A DNA stretch of 64,000 bases, taken from Adineta vaga (lineage: Eukaryota > Rotifera). Positions 12,475 through 23,400 of the stretch are shown here, piece after piece. Numbering within the stretch: position 1 is the stretch's first letter; each line of letters begins with the position of its first letter. Made by a program: the position numbers and the translations under genes. The notes under the pieces were generated by a model that was given only the letters and a program-made list of their open reading frames with translations, did no database searches and was not told the origin of the DNA. Where the stretch lies: positions 10,664,001-10,728,000 of the forward strand of contig CP075497.1 of NCBI GenBank assembly GCA_021613535.1, read 5' to 3'.

Positions 12475-14529
12475 TTAAACAGTCGTATTGTCAAGTGTGA
12501 GTAATGTAAAAAGAACAGGTAGAAAACGTTGATAATGTTCCCATGGTGTTCCATGAAATGTCAATTTGGGTTCAGATTTAAAACCACGATAAAGACATAA
12601 AAATTCTACTACACCTAATTTTTCTTCTAAATATGTACGAAGAATATTGATCTTAACTAATCGTGTATCACGTTGTTTTGCAACTGTTAATAAAATATCA
12701 GTAACACTTTCATCCCATATTGGACTAATCTTTGATAATGATTGTTGTTTAGAAAACATATCGGAAACGAATGATGAACTTTTATTCATTAAACATGATG
12801 ATGTAATATCGTTGGATAATGAATTAGTTGGAGAGGACAATGCAGTACCACTATCATCTTCCATAGGAGTTGTATTGGGTGTAACAGAAAGATTAAGAGG
12901 TTGAACTAAAGATGGTGATGAATGAAGTCGTTTAGCTGCAGTTAGTAAACTAGGTGATGAGATTCGTGATTCATTTCGTTTGCCATTTAGAATTGAAATA
13001 GGCGATAATGATTCATTCAAAATAGATGTGGGAGATAAATGTTCATTGGATTTCATATTAGAAATCGAAGATGAGGGTGATGATTGTTTCGGAAGAATAT
13101 TACGTTGAATAGCATTTTGAAGTATTTGCTCAAGATTTTTACCTACTGCTGTTGTTTTATACCTACAAAAAGAATAATGTCTAATGGGATTAGTTCGATA
13201 AGAAGGCATTTCTTTTACCAAATATGATGAATATTAGAAGCACGTGGAGTAAGAAAGAAAGGTGATTGAGGACTATTGCATTGTGGTGGTCGATGTGTAG
13301 CATAGAGACGATATGCTTGAAGTGGACATGTAGATAATTGACTTGGTGTTGCATACAATCTAAAATATTAATAGAAATAGATTGTCATATGTTCATTTAT
13401 TTGAACCTTATTGTTTGATTTTCTGGTTTTTGTTGATGATATACAAGATATTGTTCATCAATTAAAGCAATATCACTCCAAAGTAATTGTCCAAATGATA
13501 AGATTTTATCTTGACAAAGTTTTGTTACATGTATATACATTTCTAATAATAAACTATCCGGTTTTGTTCGATCAAAAACTGTTAAACTCTTTAGATTTAA
13601 TGATGTTAAAAATGATTTTGATTGTTGTTGTTGTTGTTGTTGATGATGATTTGAATGGTTTGCACCACCTAATTTCTTCCATTGTTCACGTTTACTCATA
13701 ATAACTTGTCGACATGACTGAAATAATGGTGATTCCATAAGATTATATTCATATTTTTTACTTTTTAAATATCGTTCAATACTTAATAAAAAACTTCTCA
13801 ATGTATCAGGTTCATATTGTGTTCCATCAAATTTTTTCGTATTTTCAAAATAATGTTTTAAATATCGACAAAGTGATTCTGCTGAAAGAGTATGTAAAGA
13901 TTTTTGTTCACCGAATTGTTCATCTATATACATAACAAAACGTTTAACATCATGTTTGGTTTTACGTATTGTATTATGAGAATTTGTATCAGATGAAATA
14001 AGAAATACATTAGGATCAGGTTCAGGAAGATTTATTGATGAAATTTGACCATTATCATTAATCGTTTTATAAGTTGCTGCTGATGATCGAACTGATCGAC
14101 GAGTGGATAATGGAATTACTGTTGCTTGTTCCATTTCAATATTATATGCTAAAGAGAATGTAAAGATAAAAATGGATTTGTTTGTAATGATTTGTCTTAC
14201 TTGGACTTGATGATGGGAATTGAATGGATAAATGTAGATCGTCATCGGTACTTGATGCAGGTGATGAATGAATCGATTCTGATTTGTTCAATTCATCTGG
14301 TGTTTCAAAATTAGAATGATTATTATTGATATCATCGTTGATATTAGAAATAAATCTTGAATCCTGATCGAATTCCATTGATTTTTCTCGTCGAAATTTA
14401 TTAACTGTCGTACTCCTTGGTTTGTTTAATGTATCGACGTATTCTTGTTGCTGCTTGTTGCTGTTGCTGATCTGAAGGTAATGTTTGAATAGTGATCGTC
14501 GATGAGGGTGACTGAGATGGCATCAACAT
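12475..14529 (-). CDS. QRICH1/ZMYM-like protein with Crypton-derived DUF3504 domain
   Basis: Exons on the minus strand: 14529 or 14471 down to 14201, then 14148-13407, 13359-13219 and 13162-12475; all internal phases agree. The core matches the DUF3504 family of QRICH1 and ZMYM2/3/4: VKRFVMYIDEQFGEQ, then FDGTQYEPDTLRSFLLSIERYLK, then a KREQWKKLG segment, and further on a WYKTTAVGKNL block like the ZMYM WYKKQPMGKNL. This domain derives from the tyrosine recombinase of Crypton transposons and is domesticated in animal chromatin and transcription proteins. A poly-Gln stretch lies inside the domain. The C-terminal 80 residues (from IWDESVTD) look conserved but I do not recognise them. The start is uncertain: ATG 14529 opens a Gln-rich N-terminus but is out of frame by one base at a CAR repeat near 14454; ATG 14378 gives a clean 582-residue protein. 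Confidence 0.7.
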
Positions 14530-17500
14530 CTTGTCGATTTCTATTTCTATAAGGAAAAAAAGAAGAGAAGAAGAAGAAGAAAAAAAAACGGTCTTCTAAA
14601 AAAATGAAATATGAGTGAATGAAAAAAAAGAAAAGAAAAGTTTATTTATTCACTATCGAATACTTTATACATATAAGAAACTGAAAGTCCGAATCGAGTT
14701 TGTTTGTTTGAATATATGTGAAGAAAAAAGAAAGAAGAAGGAGAAAAAAAGATTTGAATATTATGCATATACTCCATATGTATACATTTCTTTTCGTTAA
14801 AATAAATCTCATAATGAAGACATTACTTAAGAATTCTTGTCACACATAGATGCAACAGTTGAATTCATGGATCATTTCTAATTGAATGATACGAAAGATA
14901 AAAGTAGAACGCTGTCTTCAAAAGCAAATACATAGAAATCATATCAGTAGAATATGATTGGAAAAAAGGAACGAATAATTCTCTACAAAGTAGATAAGTA
15001 GAAAGATATATAGTTGCCTTTAGGCAATATAAAAAAAGTGAAGACACGATGGATAGAGAAGCGGCGAAGTCTTCCTCGCACATTAATCAAGACACGTTCA
15101 CCAAAAAAAAAAGAAGAAAAACGATAGAAACTAAGCAGAAGGAAAAGAAGGGAAAAAACACAGAATAGAGAAAGCAGAAAAATCTCTTTTCCATATCATT
15201 CACGATACTTTCATATAAACGTTCAATCTGTATCTAGTTTTTTGGAGAATATGAGAATACTCTCGTTAGTTGTCTTGCTAGTCTCAGATTTCTTTATGCG
15301 CATAAGAACGTCTAGAAGAATATGTGCCTAACGTTAGTTTGAATTATCATGACGAGTCTTCGGTTTTCTTTCTCTCTATCTCTATCTCTATCTCTATCTC
15401 GTGATCCGAACGAAGAAGAAATAGGAAAAAAAAGGAAAGAAGAAAGCAAAGAGCTGAATGAACATTGACGAGAAAATCCGTATCATATAAGGCGTATACG
15501 AACTAACAAAGCAAGAAAAAAAAAGAAGAAAAATCCATCAAACAATCATCATTGTTGATTCTATTCTCTATCGTTCGTGAATCCTATTTGGTTCTCATCT
15601 AAATTTCGAGATAACTCACCTCGAGCAGAAGAAAATACAAATAAGCAATTTACATGTCAATGATTGATTAGATTGGAAATGACTTGTGATCGGAATTGTT
15701 TGATAAACCAAATAGAATGAATTTTGAAGAAGAAAAATCGAACAATGACATGAGAGTTTTAATTGAAAAATAGGATATTAATGATTCTCGAGCTGCTTTT
15801 CTCTCGTTTTCTTCTTCTTCTTCTCTGTTGTCTAGTTGTTATTCAATAAATGACAACATGCGTTATTTATCACTATCAAACATCGATCTACCTTTAGTTG
15901 ATTCAACGAAAAAGAAGGAGAAGAAGAAGAAGAAGGAGGAAGATGAATAAAGGTGTACGATGGTTCTTCTTCATTCCATTGTATCATCATATCATCCTTC
16001 CATCGACTATCGGAAGACCACATTCGATGTGTTACTTTATATTCGAAGAAAGAAAATGAAAAGAGAAGAAAAAACCCGATATGTATATGTATATATATAT
16101 ATATAGACGAAATAGTAAATGACTGTTAAAGATAAAAGAATCATCAAAATAACAATGACATTTTCCAATATTTGAATGAATAGATCTAGATCTATATATA
16201 TATTTATATATGAAAGATCTACAAAATCATCATTCTTAAGAGTATATACCAAATAAAAGACATAAAACGACAAAAAAAGAGGAAAGAACAGCATCATAGA
16301 ATTGAATTTGCTTTTGCCATCCGATTCAAACAAGTATACATATTATCACCTATTTTTTCTTACTTTGTTTGGATGTGTATCATAAGACGTGCTTTACATA
16401 TAGGTGTAATATATGCATATATAAACCTTCTCTTCTCTGTTATTCATTACTATATAACGTATATCATATATGTATATGTATATGAGTACCTGTCGCTTCT
16501 AATCGATTCGTTTTCGTTAATCACCAGAAGAAAAACGAAATTACTGGATAAACGAATTATATTTGATATCGTAGATTATTGACAAATACGACCATTTATC
16601 GAATCATCGATTTGGAAAAAAATATTTTTACTAACATGATATTTATATCATTTAATATCGATTACCATTTATTAAATTCATACATAGGAACACTCGCCTA
16701 TTAATCAATAGTTTCGCAACAATAACAATTGAACATAGTTATCACTTTGTGTATATAAATCATCGATTGTTTTAACTATTAAAGTACTATTTTCGTTTTT
16801 CGAAGACTAGCTATTGGAATCATCGATCCAGAAAATCATTGTTTATCATCTGATATAAAAAAATAATAATAAGAAGATAACATTTTTCAATATAAAATTC
16901 TTCATATAGACATATCAATCGAACTCCATCAATATTTATTTGCTTCAATAAACTTTGTTAGAAAAATGTTCTCTTGATAATATGAGAAAGAACTTTTTTG
17001 ACTTCTTGATTAGATTTATTATCGAATGATCTTTCTTTGCTGTTTTCAAAGACAAATTACGGCTAAGAAAAGTTTTGTTATTATTAATTAAACTCAAGGA
17101 TTTGACAGAAAAATTCTATATTGAATGCAAAACAAACGATGATGATAATAATAAATTTTTTTGTTTTCTTCATTATTGTTTTAACAACTATGTTGAAAGA
17201 ATTAAATAGAAAAGAAAAGGAAAACGAAAGTGAAGATTTCATAGAATAAAAGCATTAGAGAAAAGATAAGCATTGACATATGAAATGTTTCAAATGAAAA
17301 GAAGTAAGAAGAAAGTCTAAATAGAAAGTTGAACAAATCAATCGCTGTTCATACACAATTTTCAGATCTTTTTTTGTCCTCTCACTCCCTCATAACAAAA
17401 CTGAACATTACATGTGTAAAAAGTCACTGTGTATGATATACTGATAACTAAGAATAGATTAAAGTACAAAGATGGTTTGAACAAAAGAGAAGCATTAAAA

Positions 17501-17569
17501 AAAAGGAATATATTTGACAAGAAACAAATTTCGTTTGTTAACTTTGTTTTTGCTTCGAGTGAACGAACA
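14530..17569. other. 3-kb spacer upstream of the QRICH1-like gene, downstream of ZnT1
   Basis: Apart from the weak candidate exon at 15892-16023, no gene is supported. A (TCTATC)n tract lies at about 15371-15400 and short TA runs at about 16090-16104. Purine- and pyrimidine-rich runs are frequent. A strong acceptor-like site (ttttttccttatag on the minus strand) ends at 14547, 17 nt before ATG 14529. Confidence 0.4.
15892..16023 (-). CDS. candidate alternative first exon of the QRICH1-like gene
   Basis: A 44-codon frame starts MWSSDSRWKDDMMIQW and ends at a phase-0 donor (AAG|gtagat) at 15892. Splicing it to the acceptor ccttcag ending at 14472 would enter the QRICH1-like frame without needing an indel, giving 657 residues. 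The intron would be about 1.4 kb, unusually long here, and no homology supports the exon. Confidence 0.25.
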
Positions 17570-19970
17570 TCATTCGACATAACTATTCGAACGTGTTGGA
17601 CTTATTATTTCTATTGATGGAATAACAAGCTCTTTTTGTGAATATAGAGCAACATCTTCACCTATATATATATATATATATGAATTGTATAAAATTATTA
17701 CTTAGAAACAAATCTGATACAAACCTATTTCACCATTATTACCATTGGTACGATTCGGTCGTTGTTTAATATAATTTGATGGTTGTCCACAACATCTAAA
17801 TTAATATATAAACATTTATTATTTACATCACTCATGTGTTTCTATGTAGTAAAACAAGAAAGTTTTATTGTTATTCATATGACAAAAGAATATTTAATGA
17901 ATTTCATTAAGAATTTTCTTTGTTTACTTTCCAATACTACTGAAAATTCGAAAAGTACATGATGAGTCACAAATAAGTCATCTACCTTTCCTTACCAAAA
18001 CGTATTTCATCACCATCAATCGTTATGTTGTAATTATAGTAAATTTCCCTTCATCAATAGATTTTCCCACGTTAGTGACAAAAGACTTATTCGTATTCAA
18101 TTTTTTAGAATATTTAGGTCAAATGATGTTGACAACCAGAACTCATTTTAGTACAAGTTATGAGGTAGAAAAACCGCCAGGACTCATGAATGATGTTATC
18201 TTATCCAGGTGCGATTTATCATCTTATCAATCTCAATAATAAAGTTATCTTTTGAAAAAAGTTTTCATAACGAAGGGAAAGTTTTTCGTTCATGTGTGGG
18301 AAAATAAAGTTTATGTTTTTCTATTTTAATCAATTGTACTTACGTATTCACACTACAGTCTTTAAGACATTCGAGAATACATTCTTTATCACCAACTGGG
18401 CCAATAATGATTTCCGGCTAGAAAAAGATACAAATTGATTTCAATTAAAATTCAACAGAATTATATATTTCAATACGAACATCAAAAAATTCTGGTTGAA
18501 TTGTTGTAGAATGAATTCCTTCTTTATGAAAAAAGTCTTTGACTTGTTCAGCAATATTCATGTATTCACTTAAATTATGACAACGTATATGTGCAGATGC
18601 AATAATTTTTGAACCACTCAATTGCCAAACATGAAATTCATGTACAGAAAGAACACCAGGTACCTAAAAATGAAATCATTCATTCTTCATAAACATTTTA
18701 TCAGATAAATTACTTTGTCGACCAGACGTTTTTGAAGATCAGCAACTTCGATATGCATTGGTGCTGTTTGTAAAAGAACTAGGGCTGATTCACGTACTAA
18801 ATTGAAAATAAAAACAGATGTGTAACAGATAGATTTTCCAATATATATATATATATGTATATTGAATTTACATAAAGGAATAGTGAATAAGACAACCATT
18901 GAAATCATAACTAAACTAGCAGCCGGATCAATATATTGAACCCATTCACTAGTTGGCCATTTTTTCAAAGCACAACCAGCAAAGACAACAATGAGTGAAC
19001 CAATAGCATCATTGACAACGTGAAGAAAAGCACCACGAATGTTCATCTGGCCACCATCCACTAGAGATTTTAAAAAAAACAAACTTCATTTATTTTTCTA
19101 TCTTTTATAATCATATTCGTTTCTTACTTCCTTTCTTCTTTTTCTTTCCACTCGTAGCTTCTCCATTTGTTGTTTTATCATTATCTGATGGAGAATCGTG
19201 CGAGTGTCCATGATGTCCTTCGCCTTCTGAATGCTCATGACTGCATAAATGTTCACTATCACCTATTTCAATACTATCTTCATCTTTTTTACTCTTCGAT
19301 TTCTTTCCACCACCATGGGAATGACCATGAGCCATATCACCTATCAAATCAATTTATCTATTAAAAAATCTATTCATTTAATATAATACAAACCTCCAAG
19401 AATGCATAATGCCATGACATTTATACCTAACCCAACAAAACCAACAAAAATATAAAAGTTCAATTCTTTTTCGTTAATCTTTTCAATAACTATCAAACGT
19501 TTGATAGCATGAACAAAAATTGTAAAGCAAAGTGACATAAGTAGTATACAATTAACCATAGCACCCAATTCTTGTGCTCGTACCCAACTAGAAAGAGCAA
19601 AAAGAAATCATTTTTTTCTCTTCTTATAGATCTTGTTATTCACATACCCAAATGTGTTTTTAGCGGATTTTCGTTTGGAAATCTTTGGAAACAAAACCAT
19701 CAATATTCATCTTCGATTGAAAATATTTAGAATACATACTCGTACGGAAACCAAAGCAATAATAAGTGCACCACTATCACTTAGCATATGAACTGCATCT
19801 GCTTGAATTGCGACAGAATTAATTATATAACCAGCAATAAGCTCAACAAAGAAAAAACCAATTGTCAAGCCTAATACTATTCCTAATCGGCAACTTTTTG
19901 TAGCACGCAGCCAAGATTTGCCTTCGTTATGAGAATGAGAATGAGAATGCGAATGTGAATGATGAGCCAT
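17570..19970 (-). CDS. SLC30A1: zinc exporter ZnT1 (SLC30A1)
   Basis: Ten exons on the minus strand: 19970-19740, 19682-19648, 19587-19394, 19340-19128, 19060-18872, 18796-18714, 18663-18481, 18417-18344, 17795-17725 and 17661-17570; phases agree and give about 454 residues. It is a cation diffusion facilitator with the zinc-site motifs HxxxD in TM2 (H61, D65, in ADAVHMLSD) and HxxxD in TM5 (HVVND). A His-rich loop between TM4 and TM5 (HGHSHGGG, GHHGHSHDS) and a His-Ser repeat at the N-terminus are present. After GIHSTTIQPEF comes a Cys-rich tail (CILECLKDC, then TCCG) matching ZnT1 rather than vesicular ZnTs. ZnT1 exports cytosolic Zn2+ at the plasma membrane. ATG 19970 was preferred over 20015 because it puts the His-rich cytosolic N-terminus first. 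Exon 7 ends at an unusual GTTCGT donor. Confidence 0.88.
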
Positions 19971-20465
19971 TTGAAAGTATACAAATAACCTAATGTACCA
20001 CACTAATCTCGTCAATCAATTTTCATAGACTGAATAGAAACGAGCAAGAGAATAAATGATTACATTGATGTACTCATTTCCTATTGGTTATTTTCAATAA
20101 ACCATATAAGAAAGAGTTTGATTCCTTCTTTCATGTTTATTAAATAAAATATATTTTGATCAATTTTATTTAAAAAATTCGATAAATAGATGAACGAATC
20201 GATTTAAATTAAAGAAGAAAATACATTTTCTTCAGATCAGCAGAGAAAGGGTCGTTGTCATGGAAATTGATTAGGTCATATGATGGCGTTGACATCAATA
20301 AAAATTTGTATGTTGTATTGTTAAGTGGTCATAGAAAAAACAACATCGTTCGAGATGTAATTTGGCATAGTAGATTCTCTTTGACAAAAATCTTCTCGAA
20401 GAGTATTTTTTCTTATTATTTTTTGTTGATTTCAATTTTTCAGAAATCAAAACGAATTTTGTCAA
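19971..20465. promoter_or_regulatory. shared upstream region of divergent ZnT1 and JHY
   Basis: About 495 nt separate the two divergent start codons. On the minus strand a CCAAT motif lies at about 20083-20087, some 115 nt upstream of the ZnT1 ATG. A strong acceptor-like site (ttcaatttttcag) ends at 20443, 22 nt before the JHY ATG. No metal-response element core (TGCRCNC) was seen in the spacer. Confidence 0.35.
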
Positions 20466-23400
20466 ATGGCTGCACTTGATAAAATGATTATTGATGATCG
20501 AGATTTAGCAAATCGATATTTTGGTGAGAATACATTAGATGAACTCAATGCCGATCAATTTCTATTCTCAAAAGCATCGAAAAATTCGCAAACAGGTTTA
20601 TCGTCGAAAACAAAAACGAAATCAAATACATCAACAAAAGAAGATGATCTTACAGGTTTATTTGGACGAAGAGTTTATTTAGAATCACCTTCGTTCGATA
20701 ATAAAGAAGAAGAAGATATGTACAGGTAAACACTATGATTGAAATAATAAGAATTTCAAAAGCCTTTCATTAGATATGTTCCGAGTCGTCTTAGTGAAGT
20801 TCCAGCAACACTTATTGGAGGAACTGCCCCAGCTGCGACAACTGATACATTGATAGATTCACTTGATTTTGAATTGGACCTTTTTGGAGCAGCGCATACA
20901 CGTCATGGATTACCTTATCGAACAATGACACAATTATTACAAGACTCTAAACCTCCTGCGCCGTTAACACAATTCAAAAATCCTTCGAAACCATTTTCAT
21001 TGACAAATACAGAAAGGTAAATCCAATCAGATCATAATCGTTAAATTTCTATTGTTATATTTCAAAATAGGATCAGATTACAGATTTGAGTAAATTTATT
21101 GAAGATTCCTCCTTCTTCTTCTTCTTCTTCTTTCTTTCTTTCTTTCTTCCTGCCCTTCTCACCTGTCAAGAAACTTAGTTACATTTATGAAATAGGTGTG
21201 AGAAGACTAATCATTATGATTGTTTCCAATTCTAATTAGTTTCGTCAAAATGATTTTTATTCTTCTTTATGAAAAGAAAACGCCTGTCACCTGAGAAATA
21301 AAGACAATATTTAAGGATTCTTTTTTATTTAGTATAATTTCGAATTCAAATCTATTCAATTGTCACTAAGGTTTCATTGATTGATTTGAGATAATCAAAT
21401 AAGAAGAGTACATGCTGATCTATTTATATCTATTCGAATGAATAAAGGAAAAAATTTGATAATTAAAAACTTCAACGTTTTTCGAGAATCTTTTTTAACG
21501 ATAATTAATCAGTTATATTATTCAGAATAATGAAAAACAATTTGTTTATAGAGCTGATCCTCGACAAGATCCACTTCTTGGTCCATTACTTGCTGAATTG
21601 GATGCCATGACTACTCAACAACAACAAATATCACAACCATCAGTTCCTATGTATCGACGAAATTCAGTTCCTTATGAATCCAATCTAACTCGGCCACCTG
21701 TTCAATCACAATCCAATCATCGTAAGATTTTATTTTAGATCACATTTAAATCAAAGAAACCTTTCATGATTTGCATTTCTTTTTTTGTCTATTTGATAAG
21801 AACAGTTTTGTTATGTAGACATAAGTGCCATTTAACAAATGTATTTAGTCAGTGATAAAAACTTCAATTGATTGTCTTCACTTTAGTATATATGGGATGA
21901 TTCCATACTCAAGTAGATTTCATCGACAACTCTTCGAACGTATTATTTCTGAGTGTAGTTTATAAGAGCGAAAAAGAAATAGTAAAAGACGAAGAAAGAA
22001 AGTGAAAGAAAGAAAACTGATGTCAAGTAACTTGATTGATTTTCTTGCGTTTCTCTCTTACTTTTTTTTGTTTTCTTCTGTGTGTAAGAAAAACAACTTT
22101 GAAAGAGAACTGTGCAGTAAATGGTATCAACGATAATTGTTCGTGTGTCGTCGGTTACTTGTGTTGGTCGTCATAAGAACAAAAAAAAACTTAGAGAAGA
22201 AAAAGAAAAGACTAACAAACATTAACATAAGTTGATGTAGTGAGTAACAACGAGAATAGACTTTTTTTTCATTAGCAATTCGTTCGACTTTTGTTTATAA
22301 TTATTGTTCAATAATATATATTGTATCTAATGAGTTCTGTTTTTTAGTATTAACAAGTACAGCTAACCGTACGGTAAATGAGGCATTATTTGAAGCAGAG
22401 CTATACGATTCACTTGATCCAAGAGATCATCAAACTGTCCACGATCGTCAACATGTAATATTTTCTGCTCCAAGTATCAATTCATCAACACATCATACTC
22501 AACAACAGCAACAGCAACAGCAACGCTTACCAACACGTCCTTTAAACATGAATAATATCGATGTCTTCATGCCTTCAACTTATGATAGTGGAACAGGAGT
22601 ATTTTCAAATCAATATGGTTCGAATGGTCAAATATTTCAACAACCTTTACTAAATGCTCTTGGGCAAAACTATGTACCTAATGCAAGGCAACCACCTGCT
22701 TCTCAACAGCCGCAACAGCCACAGCATCAAATTGAACAACGAGATAAAAGTTACGATGACATCTATTCTCGAATGTCTCCACCACAACGTACAGGATATG
22801 CTCCACCTCAACAACAACCACCACAACAACAACAGCAACAACGACCACGCGAACAATCAGATAAAAGTTATGATGATGTATATTCACGAATGTCTCCACC
22901 ACAACGTGCACCGTATATGCCATCTCAGCAACAACAACAACAACAACAACAACAACCACAACCACAGCAGCAACAAAATAACAATATCAACCAATATCAA
23001 CAACATCAACTAGCACCTTCTGTTCCCAATCGACAAGCAACCTATAACAATAACAACTATACAGATAATAATAATGATCCATTTAGTGAATTTCAAGACA
23101 TGTTTGGTGCCTCACAATATCAACATCCATCTCAGGCACCACCTCAACAATATCCTCCTGTTGCTCAACAGCCACGAATGATGCCACCTCCACCCGCATC
23201 GCAACAACAACAACAACAACAACAGCCAGGAATACCAGCACCACCATCATTTCGCCAACAAAGAATGCCGCCTCCTCCACCACCGCATGCATCCCAACAA
23301 CAGACTATGATGCCATCACAACCATCATCATTTCAGCAACCAAGAATGCAACAACCACCACCCCCAGCATCGTTTCAGCAACCACGAATGATGCCACCAC

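Noticed and set aside
12126-12500. 124-codon plus-strand open frame
   Set aside because: Low-complexity Phe/Ser then Lys/Arg run, no homology, overlaps the 3' end of the QRICH1-like gene on the other strand.
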